Program-made: the position numbers and the translations under genes
Source of the DNA: Methanolobus profundi
GTDB taxonomy: Archaea > Halobacteriota > Methanosarcinia > Methanosarcinales > Methanosarcinaceae
DNA length: 64,000 bases
Reading direction: 5' to 3'
Assembly (NCBI RefSeq): GCF_900114835.1
Contig: NZ_FOUJ01000006.1
Location: 62,001 to 126,000 of the forward strand
Notes under the pieces: model-generated
What the model was told of the DNA's origin: nothing
What the model saw: the letters and a program-made list of their open reading frames with translations, nothing else
The model's database searches: none
Shown: positions 8,908 to 18,239 of the stretch, in pieces
How positions within the stretch are numbered: the stretch's first letter is position 1
Layout of the letters: each line of letters opens with the position of its first letter

Positions 8908-9441
8908 CTACACTATCTTCTCCACTGTGTATATTCCGTCCTGGAATACACGGGGGTCGAATCTCTTGATCCTTGTTGCCTGCTCGATGTTAGCAGCTGT
9001 CTGTCCGACATCCTCTTTGTTGATACCGGTCACAACAACCTCATCACCAGAAGCCTTTACCTTTGACTCACCAAGGATGTTAGCAGATCTTGCCTTTTTC
9101 TCTCCAAGGAAATTGCCGATCATTAACTGCTTCCCTTCTACCTTGATCTGCATAGGGAAGTGAGAGTAAACGACCTTCATGCGATATTCGAATCCCTCTG
9201 TGACACCTTTGATCATATTAGAGATATGTGATGCAAAGGTTCCGACCATTGCTTTCTGGGTCTTCTTCATGACCGAGGAGTCCACGACCACTTCTGAATC
9301 CATTACCTCTATCTTGATACCAGGATACCAGAAGGTCCTCTCGTTCTTGCCTTTCTGACCAGACACTGTGAGAACCTGGCCCTGGAATGTGACGGTCACA
9401 CCTTCAGGGATAGGGATTATTTTCTTTATTTCTTTTGCCAT
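8908..9441 (-). CDS. rpl6: Large-subunit ribosomal protein uL6
   Basis: 177 aa with the two tandem L6 folds (about 1-85 and 86-175). Start [17 protein letters not shown]; second-domain entry [20 protein letters not shown]. It contacts the sarcin-ricin region at the factor-binding site. Gap of 15 nt to uS8. Confidence 0.96.
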   Translation of the reverse strand: MAKEIKKIIPIPEGVTVTFQGQVLTVSGQKGKNERTFWYPGIKIEVMDSEVVVDSSVMKKTQKAMVGTFASHISNMIKGVTEGFEYRMKVVYSHFPMQIKVEGKQLMIGNFLGEKKARSANILGESKVKASGDEVVVTGINKEDVGQTAANIEQATRIKRFDPRVFQDGIYTVEKIV

Positions 9442-9456
9442 GCGACATCACTTCCA

Positions 9457-9849
9457 TCAGTACACATATGCAATTAACTGTCCACCAACGTTATTCTCAC
9501 GAGCTTCGTACTGGGATATTACACCATTTGAGGTTGTAAGTATGAGTGTTCCGAAGTTCTTTGCAGGAAGGAACTGCTTTTCCCATCTTTCGAAGTCTGC
9601 AGCACCTACTGAATAACGTGGTTTGATAGCACCACATTTGTTGATCCTACCAATAAGTTCAACTTTATAGATTCCAGCCTTACCATCTTCAACAAACTCG
9701 AATTCACCGACATATCCACGGTCCTTCATGACCTTAAGTACGGTACCAATGAGTTTTGATGCTGGTCTTATGACACAGGAATCCTTACCAATTGCCTCTG
9801 CGTTCTTTATTGTAGACAGAGCGTCAGCAAGCGGATCTAATAATACCAT
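9457..9849 (-). CDS. rps8: Small-subunit ribosomal protein uS8
   Basis: 130 aa, central-domain primary binder of 16S rRNA. N-terminal [14 protein letters not shown] and C-terminal [11 protein letters not shown] are diagnostic. GAGGTG precedes the ATG. Ten nt from the uS14 stop. Confidence 0.96.
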   Translation of the reverse strand: MVLLDPLADALSTIKNAEAIGKDSCVIRPASKLIGTVLKVMKDRGYVGEFEFVEDGKAGIYKVELIGRINKCGAIKPRYSVGAADFERWEKQFLPAKNFGTLILTTSNGVISQYEARENNVGGQLIAYVY

Positions 9850-9859
9850 TTCTTACACC

Positions 9860-10012
9860 TCACGTATACTTTTCGAATCCCATATCGTGGGCAACTTCAC
9901 GGAAGCAGTGTCTGCAAAGGTAAATTCCATATTTCCTTACAAGACCCTGTTTTCTTCCACATCTCTTGCATTCGCTTGCTCCTCTTCCAAAGCTCTTTGT
10001 GGTTTGTACCAT
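9860..10012 (-). CDS. rps14: Small-subunit ribosomal protein uS14, zinc type (50 aa)
   Basis: A very short gene, read directly from the minus strand. It starts [11 protein letters not shown] and ends [14 protein letters not shown]. Four cysteines in two CxxC pairs (residues 15/18 and 33/36, CKRC and CRHC) form the C+ zinc ribbon of archaeal S14. The ATG directly follows the uL5 stop codon with no spacer, and the uS8 ATG is 10 nt downstream. The S14 position between uL5 and uS8 is the standard spc order. Confidence 0.95.
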   Translation of the reverse strand: MVQTTKSFGRGASECKRCGRKQGLVRKYGIYLCRHCFREVAHDMGFEKYT

Positions 10013-10522
10013 TTATATTACCTCCACGGAGTATTTGTCTTTGAAGAAAGCAATTGTATCCTCTTTTGTGATCTTGTGAGATGTTGGGATCTTCCTCTTG
10101 ACGATCCTTCTTTTGTTGATCCTGTAACCTGGACGGTTCACAATAACATTGATATCCATTCCAAAGATACCGATGTTAGGATCATACCTCATGCCTGGGA
10201 AGTCAGTGTGCTCCTCAATACCAAAGGCAACATTCCCATATTTATCGAACTGGGATGCTCTGAGATTGCTCTCTACTATATTAAGTGCTGTCTTCAGGAA
10301 CTCTTCTGCACGGTCAGACCTGAGTGTGACCTTACATCCAATTGGCTCGTTCTTCTTGATACCAAATGCTGGAAGAGTTCTCTTTGAATATGTCCTTACA
10401 ACGGTCTGTCCGGTAATCTCTCCAAGAATGCCTTCAGCATCTACAAGATGCTGACCACTTTCTCCGACACCCATGTGAACAACTACCTTTTCTACTACAG
10501 GCGTTCTCATTGGATTACTCAA
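10013..10522 (-). CDS. rpl5: Large-subunit ribosomal protein uL5
   Basis: 169 aa; binds 5S rRNA and contacts the P-site tRNA. Core [18 protein letters not shown] and the loop [16 protein letters not shown] are typical. The start used is a TTG at 10522, three codons after GGTGA, and it overlaps the eS4 stop. An ATG four codons further in (10510) is the alternative, but its spacing from a Shine-Dalgarno is poor. Confidence 0.93.
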   Translation of the reverse strand: MSNPMRTPVVEKVVVHMGVGESGQHLVDAEGILGEITGQTVVRTYSKRTLPAFGIKKNEPIGCKVTLRSDRAEEFLKTALNIVESNLRASQFDKYGNVAFGIEEHTDFPGMRYDPNIGIFGMDINVIVNRPGYRINKRRIVKRKIPTSHKITKEDTIAFFKDKYSVEVI

Positions 10523-11225
10523 CTACCTCACCACCTAATTTAATATCTGGCTCCTTCTCGCCGATGACGACAACGAAGTCCTCGATGGTCTCAAACTCAT
10601 AGTCTCCGGAAATTGCGACCGTGTTGTGCTTGGAACTTCTTACAGTGTTGATCTCCTTGATAGTACCGATCTCACCTGTGTGTCTTCCACCAACGATCAT
10701 AGCAAGGTTACCTACCTCATACTTGATGTGCTTGACAATGTTCTTGTCAGGCAGAGAGAGGATGAGTGAATCCTTTGGCTTATAATCATTGGAACCAAGG
10801 AGGTTTGTACCGTCATTGAGGTTAAGCTGTACTGCTCCGCCCTTTATTATGGTCTTACCGTTGATCCTGCAAAGCTTGTTTGCACCTACATCTTCAAGCT
10901 TATGAACTTCAAGTCTTCCCTTGCGGTCCAGCAGCATACGGTATGCTACATTCTCGAGAGGGATAGTAATTACATCTAAAAGACCTACAGGGAACCTGAG
11001 ATCCTTTCTGATAACACCATCAACAAGTATGTTGCCTTCTGAAAGAACGCGCTTTGCTTCTGCGCGGGTGTCTACAATACCCAGCATGTCCCTCAGGAGT
11101 ACACCAAGAGGAATGCTCTGCTGTTTGTTATGTGGACCCGGTCTTGTTGCGGTGACCCATTTGTTGGATTTCTTTGATACCTGCCAGCTCTTTGGGACAG
11201 ATATTCTTTTCTGATGTTTGCCCAC
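10515..11225 (-). CDS. rps4e: Small-subunit ribosomal protein eS4
   Basis: 236 aa with an S4-like RNA-binding region followed by the central S4e domain and a KOW motif ([15 protein letters not shown], about 172-186). Start is GTG ([14 protein letters not shown]) with AGGTGA 4 nt upstream. Archaeal/eukaryotic protein placed between uL24 and uL5, as usual. Confidence 0.95.
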   Translation of the reverse strand: MGKHQKRISVPKSWQVSKKSNKWVTATRPGPHNKQQSIPLGVLLRDMLGIVDTRAEAKRVLSEGNILVDGVIRKDLRFPVGLLDVITIPLENVAYRMLLDRKGRLEVHKLEDVGANKLCRINGKTIIKGGAVQLNLNDGTNLLGSNDYKPKDSLILSLPDKNIVKHIKYEVGNLAMIVGGRHTGEIGTIKEINTVRSSKHNTVAISGDYEFETIEDFVVVIGEKEPDIKLGGEVVE

Positions 11226-11229
11226 AAAA

Positions 11230-11583
11230 TCACCTGTTACTGATAACTTCTTCTCTGTGTTTATCCTTCATTTCCAGGGACGTGATCATCACATTTGAAG
11301 GGTATACAGGTCTTGCAACCTCTGTACCATCTGCCTTTGAGACAGTTACACCTTCTACAACGATCGTTCCGTGTTTGAGGGATATTGCTTCTACCTTACC
11401 AGAGGTTCCTGCATGATCTCCACGCATTACCTTCACAGTGTCCCCAACGATAACGCTGGCACTGCGGCAACCGTATTTGTCACGGAGGTCCTTGGAAAGG
11501 GGAGCACCCATGTATTTCTGTTTGATGTGCAGAGGAGCAGTATATCTTGCCTTTCTCTGTTTTCTTGGTTGATTTGATACCAT
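11230..11583 (-). CDS. rpl24: Large-subunit ribosomal protein uL24
   Basis: 117 aa. KOW motif [19 protein letters not shown] near 45-63; assembly initiator on 23S rRNA. The ATG at 11583 follows GAGGTG by 6 nt; an in-frame GTG three codons upstream is less likely. Four nt before eS4. Confidence 0.94.
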   Translation of the reverse strand: MVSNQPRKQRKARYTAPLHIKQKYMGAPLSKDLRDKYGCRSASVIVGDTVKVMRGDHAGTSGKVEAISLKHGTIVVEGVTVSKADGTEVARPVYPSNVMITSLEMKDKHREEVISNR

Positions 11584-11593
11584 TTTACACACC

Positions 11594-11992
11594 TCAAACT
11601 ACCATAGATGCGGTTGTACCGATCTTTGGGAACCTTTCTGCTGCTTCCCTTGCTACAGGACCTTTGATGTCAGTTCCTTTTGGTATACCGTCTGCGTCAA
11701 CAATGACAACTGCGTTATCTTCAAAGGAAACCCTCAGACCATCTGGACGGCGCATTTCCTGTTTCTGGCGTACAATCACTGCGAGAAGGATCTGCTTGCG
11801 CATTTCCGGTGTTCCTTTCTTTACGGAAACCACGCACATGTTACCAACACCAGCTCTAGGATGTCTGTTCTTAACGCCTCTGTAGCCCTTTACGGAAATG
11901 ATCTCAACTACACGTGCACCTGTATTGTCCACGCAGTCGATCTTAGCACCGGCATTGAGTGCACGTGGAACGGTGGATTTAATTCCCCTCAT
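11594..11992 (-). CDS. rpl14: Large-subunit ribosomal protein uL14
   Basis: 132 aa five-stranded barrel protein at the subunit interface. Motif [20 protein letters not shown] at 16-35 is diagnostic. Its ATG overlaps the uS17 stop by 4 nt. Confidence 0.96.
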   Translation of the reverse strand: MRGIKSTVPRALNAGAKIDCVDNTGARVVEIISVKGYRGVKNRHPRAGVGNMCVVSVKKGTPEMRKQILLAVIVRQKQEMRRPDGLRVSFEDNAVVIVDADGIPKGTDIKGPVAREAAERFPKIGTTASMVV

Positions 11993-12318
11993 TCCTGTGC
12001 CTCCGCCTTGATTACTACATAGGATTTAGTCTTACTAAGAGGCCTGCATTCAGCCACTGTCACAACGTCCCCTACCTTTGCATCTATGCATGGAGGATTG
12101 TGTGCGTGGATCTTGGATTGCCTCTTTTCATATCTCTGATATTTCTTAATTAGCATCTCGTGCCTACGCTGGATGACCACTGTCTTGTCCATCTTGTTGC
12201 TGACAACGGTCCCTACAAGGACCTGTCCGCGAACCGGAAGTGCTCCGTGGAAAGGACAATTGACATCGTCACACTCCACTTCGGGAGCTGGGACATCCAA
12301 TCCAATATCTTTAACCAT
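11989..12318 (-). CDS. rps17: Small-subunit ribosomal protein uS17
   Basis: 109 aa OB-fold primary rRNA binder. [19 protein letters not shown] near 36-54 and [19 protein letters not shown] near 82-100. The archaeal N-terminal extension contains [15 protein letters not shown] precedes the ATG. Confidence 0.95.
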   Translation of the reverse strand: MVKDIGLDVPAPEVECDDVNCPFHGALPVRGQVLVGTVVSNKMDKTVVIQRRHEMLIKKYQRYEKRQSKIHAHNPPCIDAKVGDVVTVAECRPLSKTKSYVVIKAEAQE

Positions 12319-12323
12319 GATTA

Positions 12324-12635
12324 TTACCTCATGTGTATTTTTCTTATATTCTTTGTTCTGTTCTCAGGTTGTGAGATCAGAAGGTTTCCATCAACTTTAA
12401 CATACCTCTCAGCATGCCTTTTGGATAATCGGGAAGGTATCTGAAACACAAAGGATGATCCCTTTTTCGGAACCTTTCGTTCGGTCCCGTCCTCTTTGAG
12501 AACAATGATCATGTTCTTTGTTTCGTCAACCACTTTGCCGCTCATATCGTTCAATGTCGGATTTGTCGCCTCTATTACCTTTACGTTCGACCCGATCAGT
12601 TCATGGAATACCAGTTTAGAAGGAGTGATCTCCAA
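12324..12635 (-). CDS. rnp1: RNase P protein component 1 (Rpp29/Pop4)
   Basis: 103 aa Sm-like barrel subunit of archaeal RNase P, which removes 5' leaders of tRNA precursors. The core runs [20 protein letters not shown] ... [13 protein letters not shown] ... [10 protein letters not shown]. It lies between uL29 and uS17, its usual place in euryarchaea. One nt from uL29, so production is tied to ribosomal proteins. Confidence 0.93.
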   Translation of the reverse strand: MEITPSKLVFHELIGSNVKVIEATNPTLNDMSGKVVDETKNMIIVLKEDGTERKVPKKGSSFVFQIPSRLSKRHAERYVKVDGNLLISQPENRTKNIRKIHMR

Positions 12636-12636
12636 A

Positions 12637-12840
12637 TCAGATCTCCTTCATCTCTCTCTGGATAGTCTTTATCCTGGCGACGGTCTTCCTGAGTTCAGCA
12701 ATCCTGCCCGGATTGTCAGGAGCTCCACCAGCTGATGAAAGTGCACGTTCGCGAATGAGTTCGTCTCTCATTTTCTCGAGTTCGTCCATCCTTTCTTCAG
12801 GGGACATGTCCCTTATCTCGTTCAATCGAAGAATTGCCAT
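12637..12840 (-). CDS. rpl29: Large-subunit ribosomal protein uL29
   Basis: 67 aa two-helix protein near the exit tunnel. [20 protein letters not shown] and the second helix [15 protein letters not shown] are typical. Its start overlaps the uS3 stop by 1 nt. Confidence 0.95.
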   Translation of the reverse strand: MAILRLNEIRDMSPEERMDELEKMRDELIRERALSSAGGAPDNPGRIAELRKTVARIKTIQREMKEI

Positions 12841-13757
12841 TACTTATCCTCCTTATGGATACGTGCGACTGGGTGCCAGTAGTCATAGCCATCATGCTTA
12901 TGCTGCCATACACCGTCAACCAGCCTCTTGTTATCATCTTCGACATCTTCATCGTCAGTTACAGGTGCCTCATCTGCATTTGCCTCCTCAACAACTTCCT
13001 CAGCTGGAGTCTCTTCAGCAACCTCTGTTTCTACAGATTCCTCGGCAACTTCTACTGCTTCTTCCTCGTCTGCAACCTCACCCTCAGACTCTTTCTCTAC
13101 AAGTTCTGCGATGTCAGCCTTTGCAGCTTCCGGTGCAACAGCCTCGACCACTTCGGTCTCAACGACTTCCCTTATGTCAAAAGCGTCAGGTAATACTACA
13201 TCCGGAGGGATGATCCTAACTTTACATCCAAGGGTTCCCAGCTTCTTAACAGCTACTGCGAATCCCTCGTCAACCATATCTTCAGCAGGTTTTCCAGCGT
13301 GCTTGATGTATCCGTCAACAAGTTTCTCAACCCTTGACCTTGCACCTGTCAATTTACCTGAAATTACGATCTCACAGCCCAGTGCGCCTGAGTTCATAAT
13401 TGCCCTAAGGGTATTATGACCGGCTTTCCTGAAATACCAGCCTCTCTCTATGGAAGAAGCAAGGCGGCTTGCCATCATCTGGGCATTGAGCTCAGGCTTC
13501 CTGACTTCCTGTGCATCGATCTGTGGATTGTCTATGTCATACATCCTGTCGATATCACGGGTAAGTTTACGGATGACCTTACCAGCCTTACCAATGACCA
13601 TGCCTGGCTTTTCAGCATATACAGTGATCTGGGTACCCATTGGGGTACGGTTGATCTCCATTCCACCGTAACCGGCTTTGCTGAGCTGTTTTGCGAAATA
13701 TTCGTCCATTGAAGCTTTTACATAGCCTTCCTGTACGAACTTCTTCTCTATTGCCAT
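12840..13757 (-). CDS. rps3: Small-subunit ribosomal protein uS3 with long acidic tail
   Basis: 305 aa. Type-II KH domain in the first 110 residues ([12 protein letters not shown]) and the S3 C-domain to about 195. Residues about 198-278 form a low-complexity acidic stretch rich in Glu, Val and Ala. It is followed by a distinct aromatic/His-rich end ([20 protein letters not shown]). The core handles mRNA entry and helicase activity of the 30S subunit; the tail has no known role that I can name. Overlaps its neighbours on both sides by 1 nt. Confidence 0.95.
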   Translation of the reverse strand: MAIEKKFVQEGYVKASMDEYFAKQLSKAGYGGMEINRTPMGTQITVYAEKPGMVIGKAGKVIRKLTRDIDRMYDIDNPQIDAQEVRKPELNAQMMASRLASSIERGWYFRKAGHNTLRAIMNSGALGCEIVISGKLTGARSRVEKLVDGYIKHAGKPAEDMVDEGFAVAVKKLGTLGCKVRIIPPDVVLPDAFDIREVVETEVVEAVAPEAAKADIAELVEKESEGEVADEEEAVEVAEESVETEVAEETPAEEVVEEANADEAPVTDDEDVEDDNKRLVDGVWQHKHDGYDYWHPVARIHKEDK

Positions 13758-14212
13758 TAGCGCACCTCATTCAAAATAATCTCTACATTCACAGTCTCTG
13801 TATTACTTGGACTGCCACGTCCACGTGCCCTTGGCCTCATACCATGGATCACACGTCCGCGTTTTGAAGCAATATGTGCAATGTACATGTTATCTGGGTC
13901 AAGTCCCTTGTATTCAGCGTTGTTCCTGGCATTCTCAAGGATCTTGAGGAAAGCCTGGGCAACCTTTACAGGGTACCTACCGTTTGCCATTGGACCTTTT
14001 CTGTGTCCAGAACCATCGCTGTGCCTCTTGAAAGGAACTGCCTGCTTCATTATGACGACTTCTTCGAGGTATCTCTGTGCTGCAGTTGTACGCATGCCTT
14101 TGATCGCTTTACCAAGTTCACGTGACTTTTTAGGGGAGATATGAAGCTCAGCGCCCATTGCCTTAGAACTTACTTTTGGGTCCAATTCGATTGAATATCC
14201 AATTCTTGCCAT
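13757..14212 (-). CDS. rpl22: Large-subunit ribosomal protein uL22
   Basis: 151 aa. Its extended beta-hairpin reaches the exit tunnel. [19 protein letters not shown] near 22-40 and [19 protein letters not shown] near the end (hairpin tip). One-nt overlap with uS3. Confidence 0.95.
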   Translation of the reverse strand: MARIGYSIELDPKVSSKAMGAELHISPKKSRELGKAIKGMRTTAAQRYLEEVVIMKQAVPFKRHSDGSGHRKGPMANGRYPVKVAQAFLKILENARNNAEYKGLDPDNMYIAHIASKRGRVIHGMRPRARGRGSPSNTETVNVEIILNEVR

Positions 14213-14222
14213 TTATCTCACC

Positions 14223-14636
14223 TTACTTAAGTGGCACGAACTTGCTTGAACGGGTTGCTCCTACACCAGCGCTACCGTGGGAAACCTTTGGTCTGGTTGG
14301 GGAGAACTCTCCGAACCTGTGTCCGATCATCTCAGGCTGTATCTCAAATGCTACAAATGACTTGCCATTGTACACTTCTACATTTTTGCCGACCATCTCA
14401 GGGAATATTATGATATCCCTGTAGTGGGTCCTCAAATTGTCTTTACCATCTCTGAGCTGCTGAACAACGTCCTTTCTGCCTTCTGTGTAGCCCCTCTTAA
14501 GAGTACGGCGTTCACGTGCAGGCAACATCCCAATAAACTCGTCAACATCCAGAGCCTGGAGTTCTGCTACCGTTTTACCACGGTAGGTATATTCACCTTT
14601 TCGTTTTGGTAATCTTGATGATGATTTCTTTGCCAT
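14223..14636 (-). CDS. rps19: Small-subunit ribosomal protein uS19
   Basis: 137 aa archaeal form. [20 protein letters not shown] and the C-terminal [18 protein letters not shown] are typical. Basic N-terminus. Located between uL22 and uL2 in the S10 order. Confidence 0.95.
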   Translation of the reverse strand: MAKKSSSRLPKRKGEYTYRGKTVAELQALDVDEFIGMLPARERRTLKRGYTEGRKDVVQQLRDGKDNLRTHYRDIIIFPEMVGKNVEVYNGKSFVAFEIQPEMIGHRFGEFSPTRPKVSHGSAGVGATRSSKFVPLK

Positions 14637-14650
14637 GTACTAACCTCCGG

Positions 14651-15364
14651 TTAACGCTTTCCGGTCCTGCGTGCTGCTATCTGACCTACCTTACGACCAG
14701 GAGGTGCGTTCCTTCCAACAGTTGTTGGCTTACCAGGGTGCTTGCGGTTACCTCCACCGAATGGGTGGTCAATAGCATTCATAGCAATACCTGATACACG
14801 AGGATACTTTGCAGCTCTTGTCTTCATCTTGTGGTACTTCTTACCAGCCTTAAGGAAAGGCCTGTCAACCCTGCCACCACCAGCAACGATACCAATAGTT
14901 GCACGGCATTTAGGGTTCAACCACTTCATTTCACCTGATGGCATCTGAACAACTGTCTTTCCACGGTCGTGGGATACAACTGTTCCATAGGCACCAGATG
15001 CACGTGCGAACTGTCCGCCATCGTTTGGCTTGGACTCTATGTTACAGACCGGGATACCTTCTGGGATCTCTGCAAGAGGCAGGATGTTACCAGGTTTGAT
15101 CTCAGCTGAGATTCCGCAAGCGATCTTCTCACCTACTGATATACCTTCAGGAGCAATGATCAGGCGCTCTTCACCATTATCAAAGGAAACTTTGACAATA
15201 GGTGCTGAACGTGCCGGATCGTGTGTAATTTCGATAACTGTACCATAAACCGTGCTTTCTTCGTCGACACGTGGGTGTTTAAGTGCAGCTTTGAACTTGT
15301 GTGATGGAGCTCTGTAAGTTGGAGTTCCACGACCTCTGTTCTGTGATATGATTCTCTTTGTCAT
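14651..15364 (-). CDS. rpl2: Large-subunit ribosomal protein uL2
   Basis: 237 aa. Two beta-barrel domains and a basic tail. The conserved His/Gly-rich loop near the peptidyl-transferase centre is seen as [20 protein letters not shown] (about 197-216). N-terminus [19 protein letters not shown] is archaeal. Confidence 0.96.
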   Translation of the reverse strand: MTKRIISQNRGRGTPTYRAPSHKFKAALKHPRVDEESTVYGTVIEITHDPARSAPIVKVSFDNGEERLIIAPEGISVGEKIACGISAEIKPGNILPLAEIPEGIPVCNIESKPNDGGQFARASGAYGTVVSHDRGKTVVQMPSGEMKWLNPKCRATIGIVAGGGRVDRPFLKAGKKYHKMKTRAAKYPRVSGIAMNAIDHPFGGGNRKHPGKPTTVGRNAPPGRKVGQIAARRTGKR

Positions 15365-15375
15365 TTATGTCCACC

Positions 15376-15624
15376 TCACATCAGGCCAATTCTGGTCGCG
15401 ATCTCGTGGGCTGCTTCTGTGCCTTCGAATGTAACGATCGCCTTTTTCAGACCTTTCATTGTGCTCATTGTACAGACAGATTCGACAGGGAACCCGTACA
15501 TCTTCATTACATCAGCTTTGATCTGCTTCTTGTTCGCGCGGGTGTCCACGATGAACTGAAGTTTGTTATCTTCAAGCAGCATCATTGCCTTTTCTGTAAT
15601 AAACGGATATTTTATGATGGTCAT
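15376..15624 (-). CDS. rpl23: Large-subunit ribosomal protein uL23
   Basis: 82 aa, the short archaeal form at the tunnel exit, where SRP and nascent-chain factors dock. Starts [37 protein letters not shown] is the conserved core. Overlaps the uL4 stop by 4 nt. Confidence 0.95.
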   Translation of the reverse strand: MTIIKYPFITEKAMMLLEDNKLQFIVDTRANKKQIKADVMKMYGFPVESVCTMSTMKGLKKAIVTFEGTEAAHEIATRIGLM

Positions 15625-16382
15625 TCGAACATCCCTCCAAGTGAAGCTATTGCAGACTCTGTCCAGACGGTCAATCTGCCTGCGTGTGTACCTGGTGCAA
15701 GAAGTTCAGCATTGAGCGAGTCAACGGATACGACATCTACACCGGAAAGGTTCCTTGCGGACCTCATGAGTGGGCTGTCACAGGTTGCAACAATAAGAAG
15801 ACTCTTCTTGTTCTTGAATCTCCTTCCACGTACCTTACCCTTTCCTGCACGGATGTTCCTTCCGTCCTTTGCACGGAGTACGTCGTCATATACACCTGCG
15901 TTCTGCAGGAAGCTTATGACATCCTTTGTCTTTTCGACGTCCTCAAATTCGCTTGCAGCGACCAGTGGAAGCTGTGCTTCGAATCTGTGACCACGTGCCT
16001 TTACGATATCTGCATCAGATGTTGCAGCGATCGCGGAGCGAATAGCCATACGTCTTTCTTTCTTGTTGACCTTCTCAGTTCTATCTGCTTCAGGCTTTGG
16101 AGGGTGTGCTCTCCTACCGCCTACAGCCTGAGGAACTCTTGCTGCACGGCTTCCGTTAGCGATCCTTGGGATCTGGGCAACACCTCTTCCTGAGCCCCAG
16201 GAATGTGCAGATGTGTCCATACCGGAGTACATCCTTGGACCATATGGCTGGTACCTGTTGGACTGAGCTGCAAGAACTGCTCTTTTGATAAGGTCAGGTC
16301 TGTATACCTCGTTGAATACCTCAGGAAGGTCAATGTCTCCCTTGGCATTTCCTGATAGATCTATAATTTTTGCTGTAACCAT
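15621..16382 (-). CDS. rpl4: Large-subunit ribosomal protein uL4
   Basis: 253 aa archaeal L4/L1e. Extended tunnel loop about 55-90 ([20 protein letters not shown]), with C-terminal core [18 protein letters not shown]. Five nt after uL3. Confidence 0.95.
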   Translation of the reverse strand: MVTAKIIDLSGNAKGDIDLPEVFNEVYRPDLIKRAVLAAQSNRYQPYGPRMYSGMDTSAHSWGSGRGVAQIPRIANGSRAARVPQAVGGRRAHPPKPEADRTEKVNKKERRMAIRSAIAATSDADIVKARGHRFEAQLPLVAASEFEDVEKTKDVISFLQNAGVYDDVLRAKDGRNIRAGKGKVRGRRFKNKKSLLIVATCDSPLMRSARNLSGVDVVSVDSLNAELLAPGTHAGRLTVWTESAIASLGGMFE

Positions 16383-16387
16383 TCAGT

Positions 16388-17401
16388 TCACCCCTGCTTG
16401 GACTGTGTGCTTACGTGAACGATCTCTGGTTCACCCATAGCAGGTACTTTTGACCTCATTGGGTCTCTGAGCCTTACAAGCCTCTTTGAAGGTCCTGGAA
16501 TGCTGCCCTTGATGAGGATATATTCACCACGTACAAGACCGTAGTTAAGGAAACCGCCTGCTGGAGTGATATCTCCACCATCTTCGCCTACCTTAAGGAT
16601 ACGCTTGTTGTATTCGGTTCTCTGGTGGTAACCCATCTGACCCATCTGTGGTACTGTCCATCTGACAACTGCTGGATGCCATGGACCGAGGGTACCGATC
16701 TGCCTGAGACTACCCTGACGTGAGTGCTTGTTCTTCTGCAGGTTGATACCCCATCTCTTTACAGGACCCTGGGTACCCTTACCGGTTGTAATAGCTGCTA
16801 CGTCTACGAATGTGCCTTCGTTGAAGACATCAGTGATCTTGATCTCTGAACCGAGTACGGACTTTGCATACTCGAGCTTTGCCTTCACGTCAGATCCACT
16901 TACTGCTGTTTCCATGATATCAGCGTTCTTCTTAGGAACACCAGTGAGCTTCTTTGGTAAAGTGTATGTGATGACTTTGATATCTGAGACCTTGCCCTCT
17001 TCTACAAGAGCGTCGATCTTTGCCAGAGCTTCATCTGTGTTTGATTCCTTTGGAAGGGTAATTGTCTTCCCAAGGCCTTCATCAAGATCAGCTGCCCATG
17101 CTTCAGAAAGAGCCTTCTCACCATCTGTAGAGCTACCGTATGCACGAACTGCAGCAACACGTACAGCAGGAGTTTCTACTACAGTTACAGGAACTGAGAT
17201 CTCCATGCCTTCTGTAAGGCTGTTCTTAACGTCGTCGATCATTACCACATGGGTCATACCTACTTTATAGCCTGCAAAGTCCTGGAGCTTTGATTCTCCA
17301 GCTGCCTGCGGCCATGAGTTGAACCTTGGTATGTGGCTTTTTGCTCTTACGCGTGGACTGAAAGCGAGTGATCCTCGTTTTGGTCTGTGTCCTTTTGCCA
17401 T
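16388..17401 (-). CDS. rpl3: Large-subunit ribosomal protein uL3
   Basis: First gene of the S10-spc block; 337 aa. [20 protein letters not shown] is the typical archaeal start, and the ATG at 17401 has AGGAG 6 nt upstream. The frame stays open 18 codons further but has no binding site there. The tip reaching the peptidyl-transferase centre is in [19 protein letters not shown]. It is preceded by a long structured leader. Confidence 0.96.
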   Translation of the reverse strand: MAKGHRPKRGSLAFSPRVRAKSHIPRFNSWPQAAGESKLQDFAGYKVGMTHVVMIDDVKNSLTEGMEISVPVTVVETPAVRVAAVRAYGSSTDGEKALSEAWAADLDEGLGKTITLPKESNTDEALAKIDALVEEGKVSDIKVITYTLPKKLTGVPKKNADIMETAVSGSDVKAKLEYAKSVLGSEIKITDVFNEGTFVDVAAITTGKGTQGPVKRWGINLQKNKHSRQGSLRQIGTLGPWHPAVVRWTVPQMGQMGYHQRTEYNKRILKVGEDGGDITPAGGFLNYGLVRGEYILIKGSIPGPSKRLVRLRDPMRSKVPAMGEPEIVHVSTQSKQG

Positions 17402-17624
17402 TATTATTCTCCTAATTTCACATTTTCTTCTTGGCAGGTCTATGCAATTTTGCATAGGCCAGTTTACGCGAGAAAGTCAGGCAGGAACCGCAAATAGAAA
17501 TGAAGTGGACATGATAGGGCGGACTCCACGTACCCTCATGGTACGCATTCAACGCCAAACCTGTACATTCCTCCAGTCATCAACGGACCTTAGCATGCCA
17601 TACGGCATTACTGAGTGGTCATCT

Positions 17625-17640
17625 CGAAAAGATTTAAACA
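17625..17640 (+). promoter_or_regulatory. BRE/TATA-like element inside the uL3 leader region
   Basis: The plus strand reads CGAAAAGATTTAAACA, a good match to an archaeal BRE plus TATA box pointing right, away from uL3. The same bases on the minus strand (TGTTTAAATC) could also serve a leftward promoter. No rightward gene follows, so an antisense transcript or a second leftward promoter are both possible. Confidence 0.3.
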
Positions 17641-17794
17641 TCCCAGTATTTTAACACATTGTTGTGTAAACGGGCATTCTTGAAGAGGCCCAATTATACT
17701 TCATGTTAAATCCGACTTTTTCGCACTGTAATCTTAATACATCCAGATCATCATATCTCTATGTAATCTACGTTGCGCCATTAAAGGGAGATAT

Positions 17795-17812
17795 CATATA
17801 TAAAGCCTTTGC
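17795..17812 (-). promoter_or_regulatory. BRE/TATA promoter of the S10-spc ribosomal block
   Basis: The minus strand reads GCAAAGGCTTTATATATG, a textbook archaeal BRE plus TATA box. Initiation is expected near 17773, giving a leader of about 370 nt to the uL3 ATG. No other promoter this strong is seen upstream of uL3. Confidence 0.6.
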
Positions 17813-17967
17813 AAGAATATCTACTAAAAAAAGAAATGAGCCTAACTCATCATCACCTGCATCAAGGAACATTAACAATGACTATACGTAACTGATACTT
17901 TTAATATAGTGCAGATACAGCGACACTACCTACGTATGAGATTCTAATTTCAGCAATGCATAATTAA

Positions 17968-18234
17968 TTACTTATCAGAAGTATCTGGAACCTTAGAAAT
18001 GCGCTTTACAACTTTCCTGACAGCCCTCCCCCTGAAATTAACGCCACCCACGACCAGGACACCAGGTTTGCGTTTAATAATCTCTGAATGGTCACTATTA
18101 AAAGTAGCTATTATACTTTTGTTTGCAACGACCTCAACACGCCCGCCTATACTTACAAGGACTTTAAGGATACCTTCTATCTGAGAGGGGGTTGCATTAT
18201 CTGCAACCCTTATCAGATGTGATTCAACAGGCAT
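17968..18234 (-). CDS. Small I9-like (ferredoxin-fold) protein, 88 aa
   Basis: Last gene of a four-gene cluster, overlapping the PASTA gene if the upstream GTG is used. The residue pattern fits a beta-alpha-beta-beta-alpha-beta peptidase-propeptide (inhibitor I9) fold: HLIRVA, a helix TPSQIEGILKVLVSIGG, strands RVEVVANKSIIATF, helix DHSEIIKRKPG, strand VLVVGGV. Free-standing I9 domains act as protease inhibitors or chaperones, but no subtilase is encoded nearby. The C-terminus is basic (RGRAVRKVVKRIS). The ATG at 18234 is preferred over a GTG three codons earlier. The fold is inferred from pattern only, and the function is unknown. Confidence 0.6.
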   Translation of the reverse strand: MPVESHLIRVADNATPSQIEGILKVLVSIGGRVEVVANKSIIATFNSDHSEIIKRKPGVLVVGGVNFRGRAVRKVVKRISKVPDTSDK

Positions 18235-18239
18235 AATGA

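Larger units (their letters stand above)
17402..17967 (-). other. 566-nt spacer with structured leader of the ribosomal block
   Basis: No convincing protein gene. Nearest uL3 (about 17430-17630) the sequence is less AT-rich than typical spacers here and holds three short perfect stems: 17440-17457 (CTATGCAA/TTGCATAG), 17529-17545 (CGTACC/GGTACG) and 17595-17608 (ATGCC/GGCAT). Further right it becomes AT-rich and carries a strong leftward TATA box. Read leftward this implies a leader of about 370 nt before uL3, or a separate small RNA processed from it. Confidence 0.5.

Noticed and set aside
12928-13419. Ser/Thr-rich 163-codon rightward frame
   Set aside because: It is the antisense shadow of the Glu/Val/Ala-rich tail of uS3; codon structure follows the ribosomal gene.
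17465-17480. GAGAAAGTC resembling the RNase P RNA GAGGAAAGTC motif
   Set aside because: One base is missing, the other conserved RNase P RNA blocks are not found in the neighbouring sequence, and the region is too short between the stems.
17430-17620. Box C/D guide RNA in the uL3 leader
   Set aside because: A TGATGA-like C box and a CTGA D box exist on the minus strand but more than 100 nt apart and without internal C'/D' boxes.
17703-17891. 62-codon rightward frame in the leader region of the ribosomal block
   Set aside because: No ribosome binding site, no family pattern, composition like the AT-rich spacer, and it overlaps the leftward ribosomal promoter.
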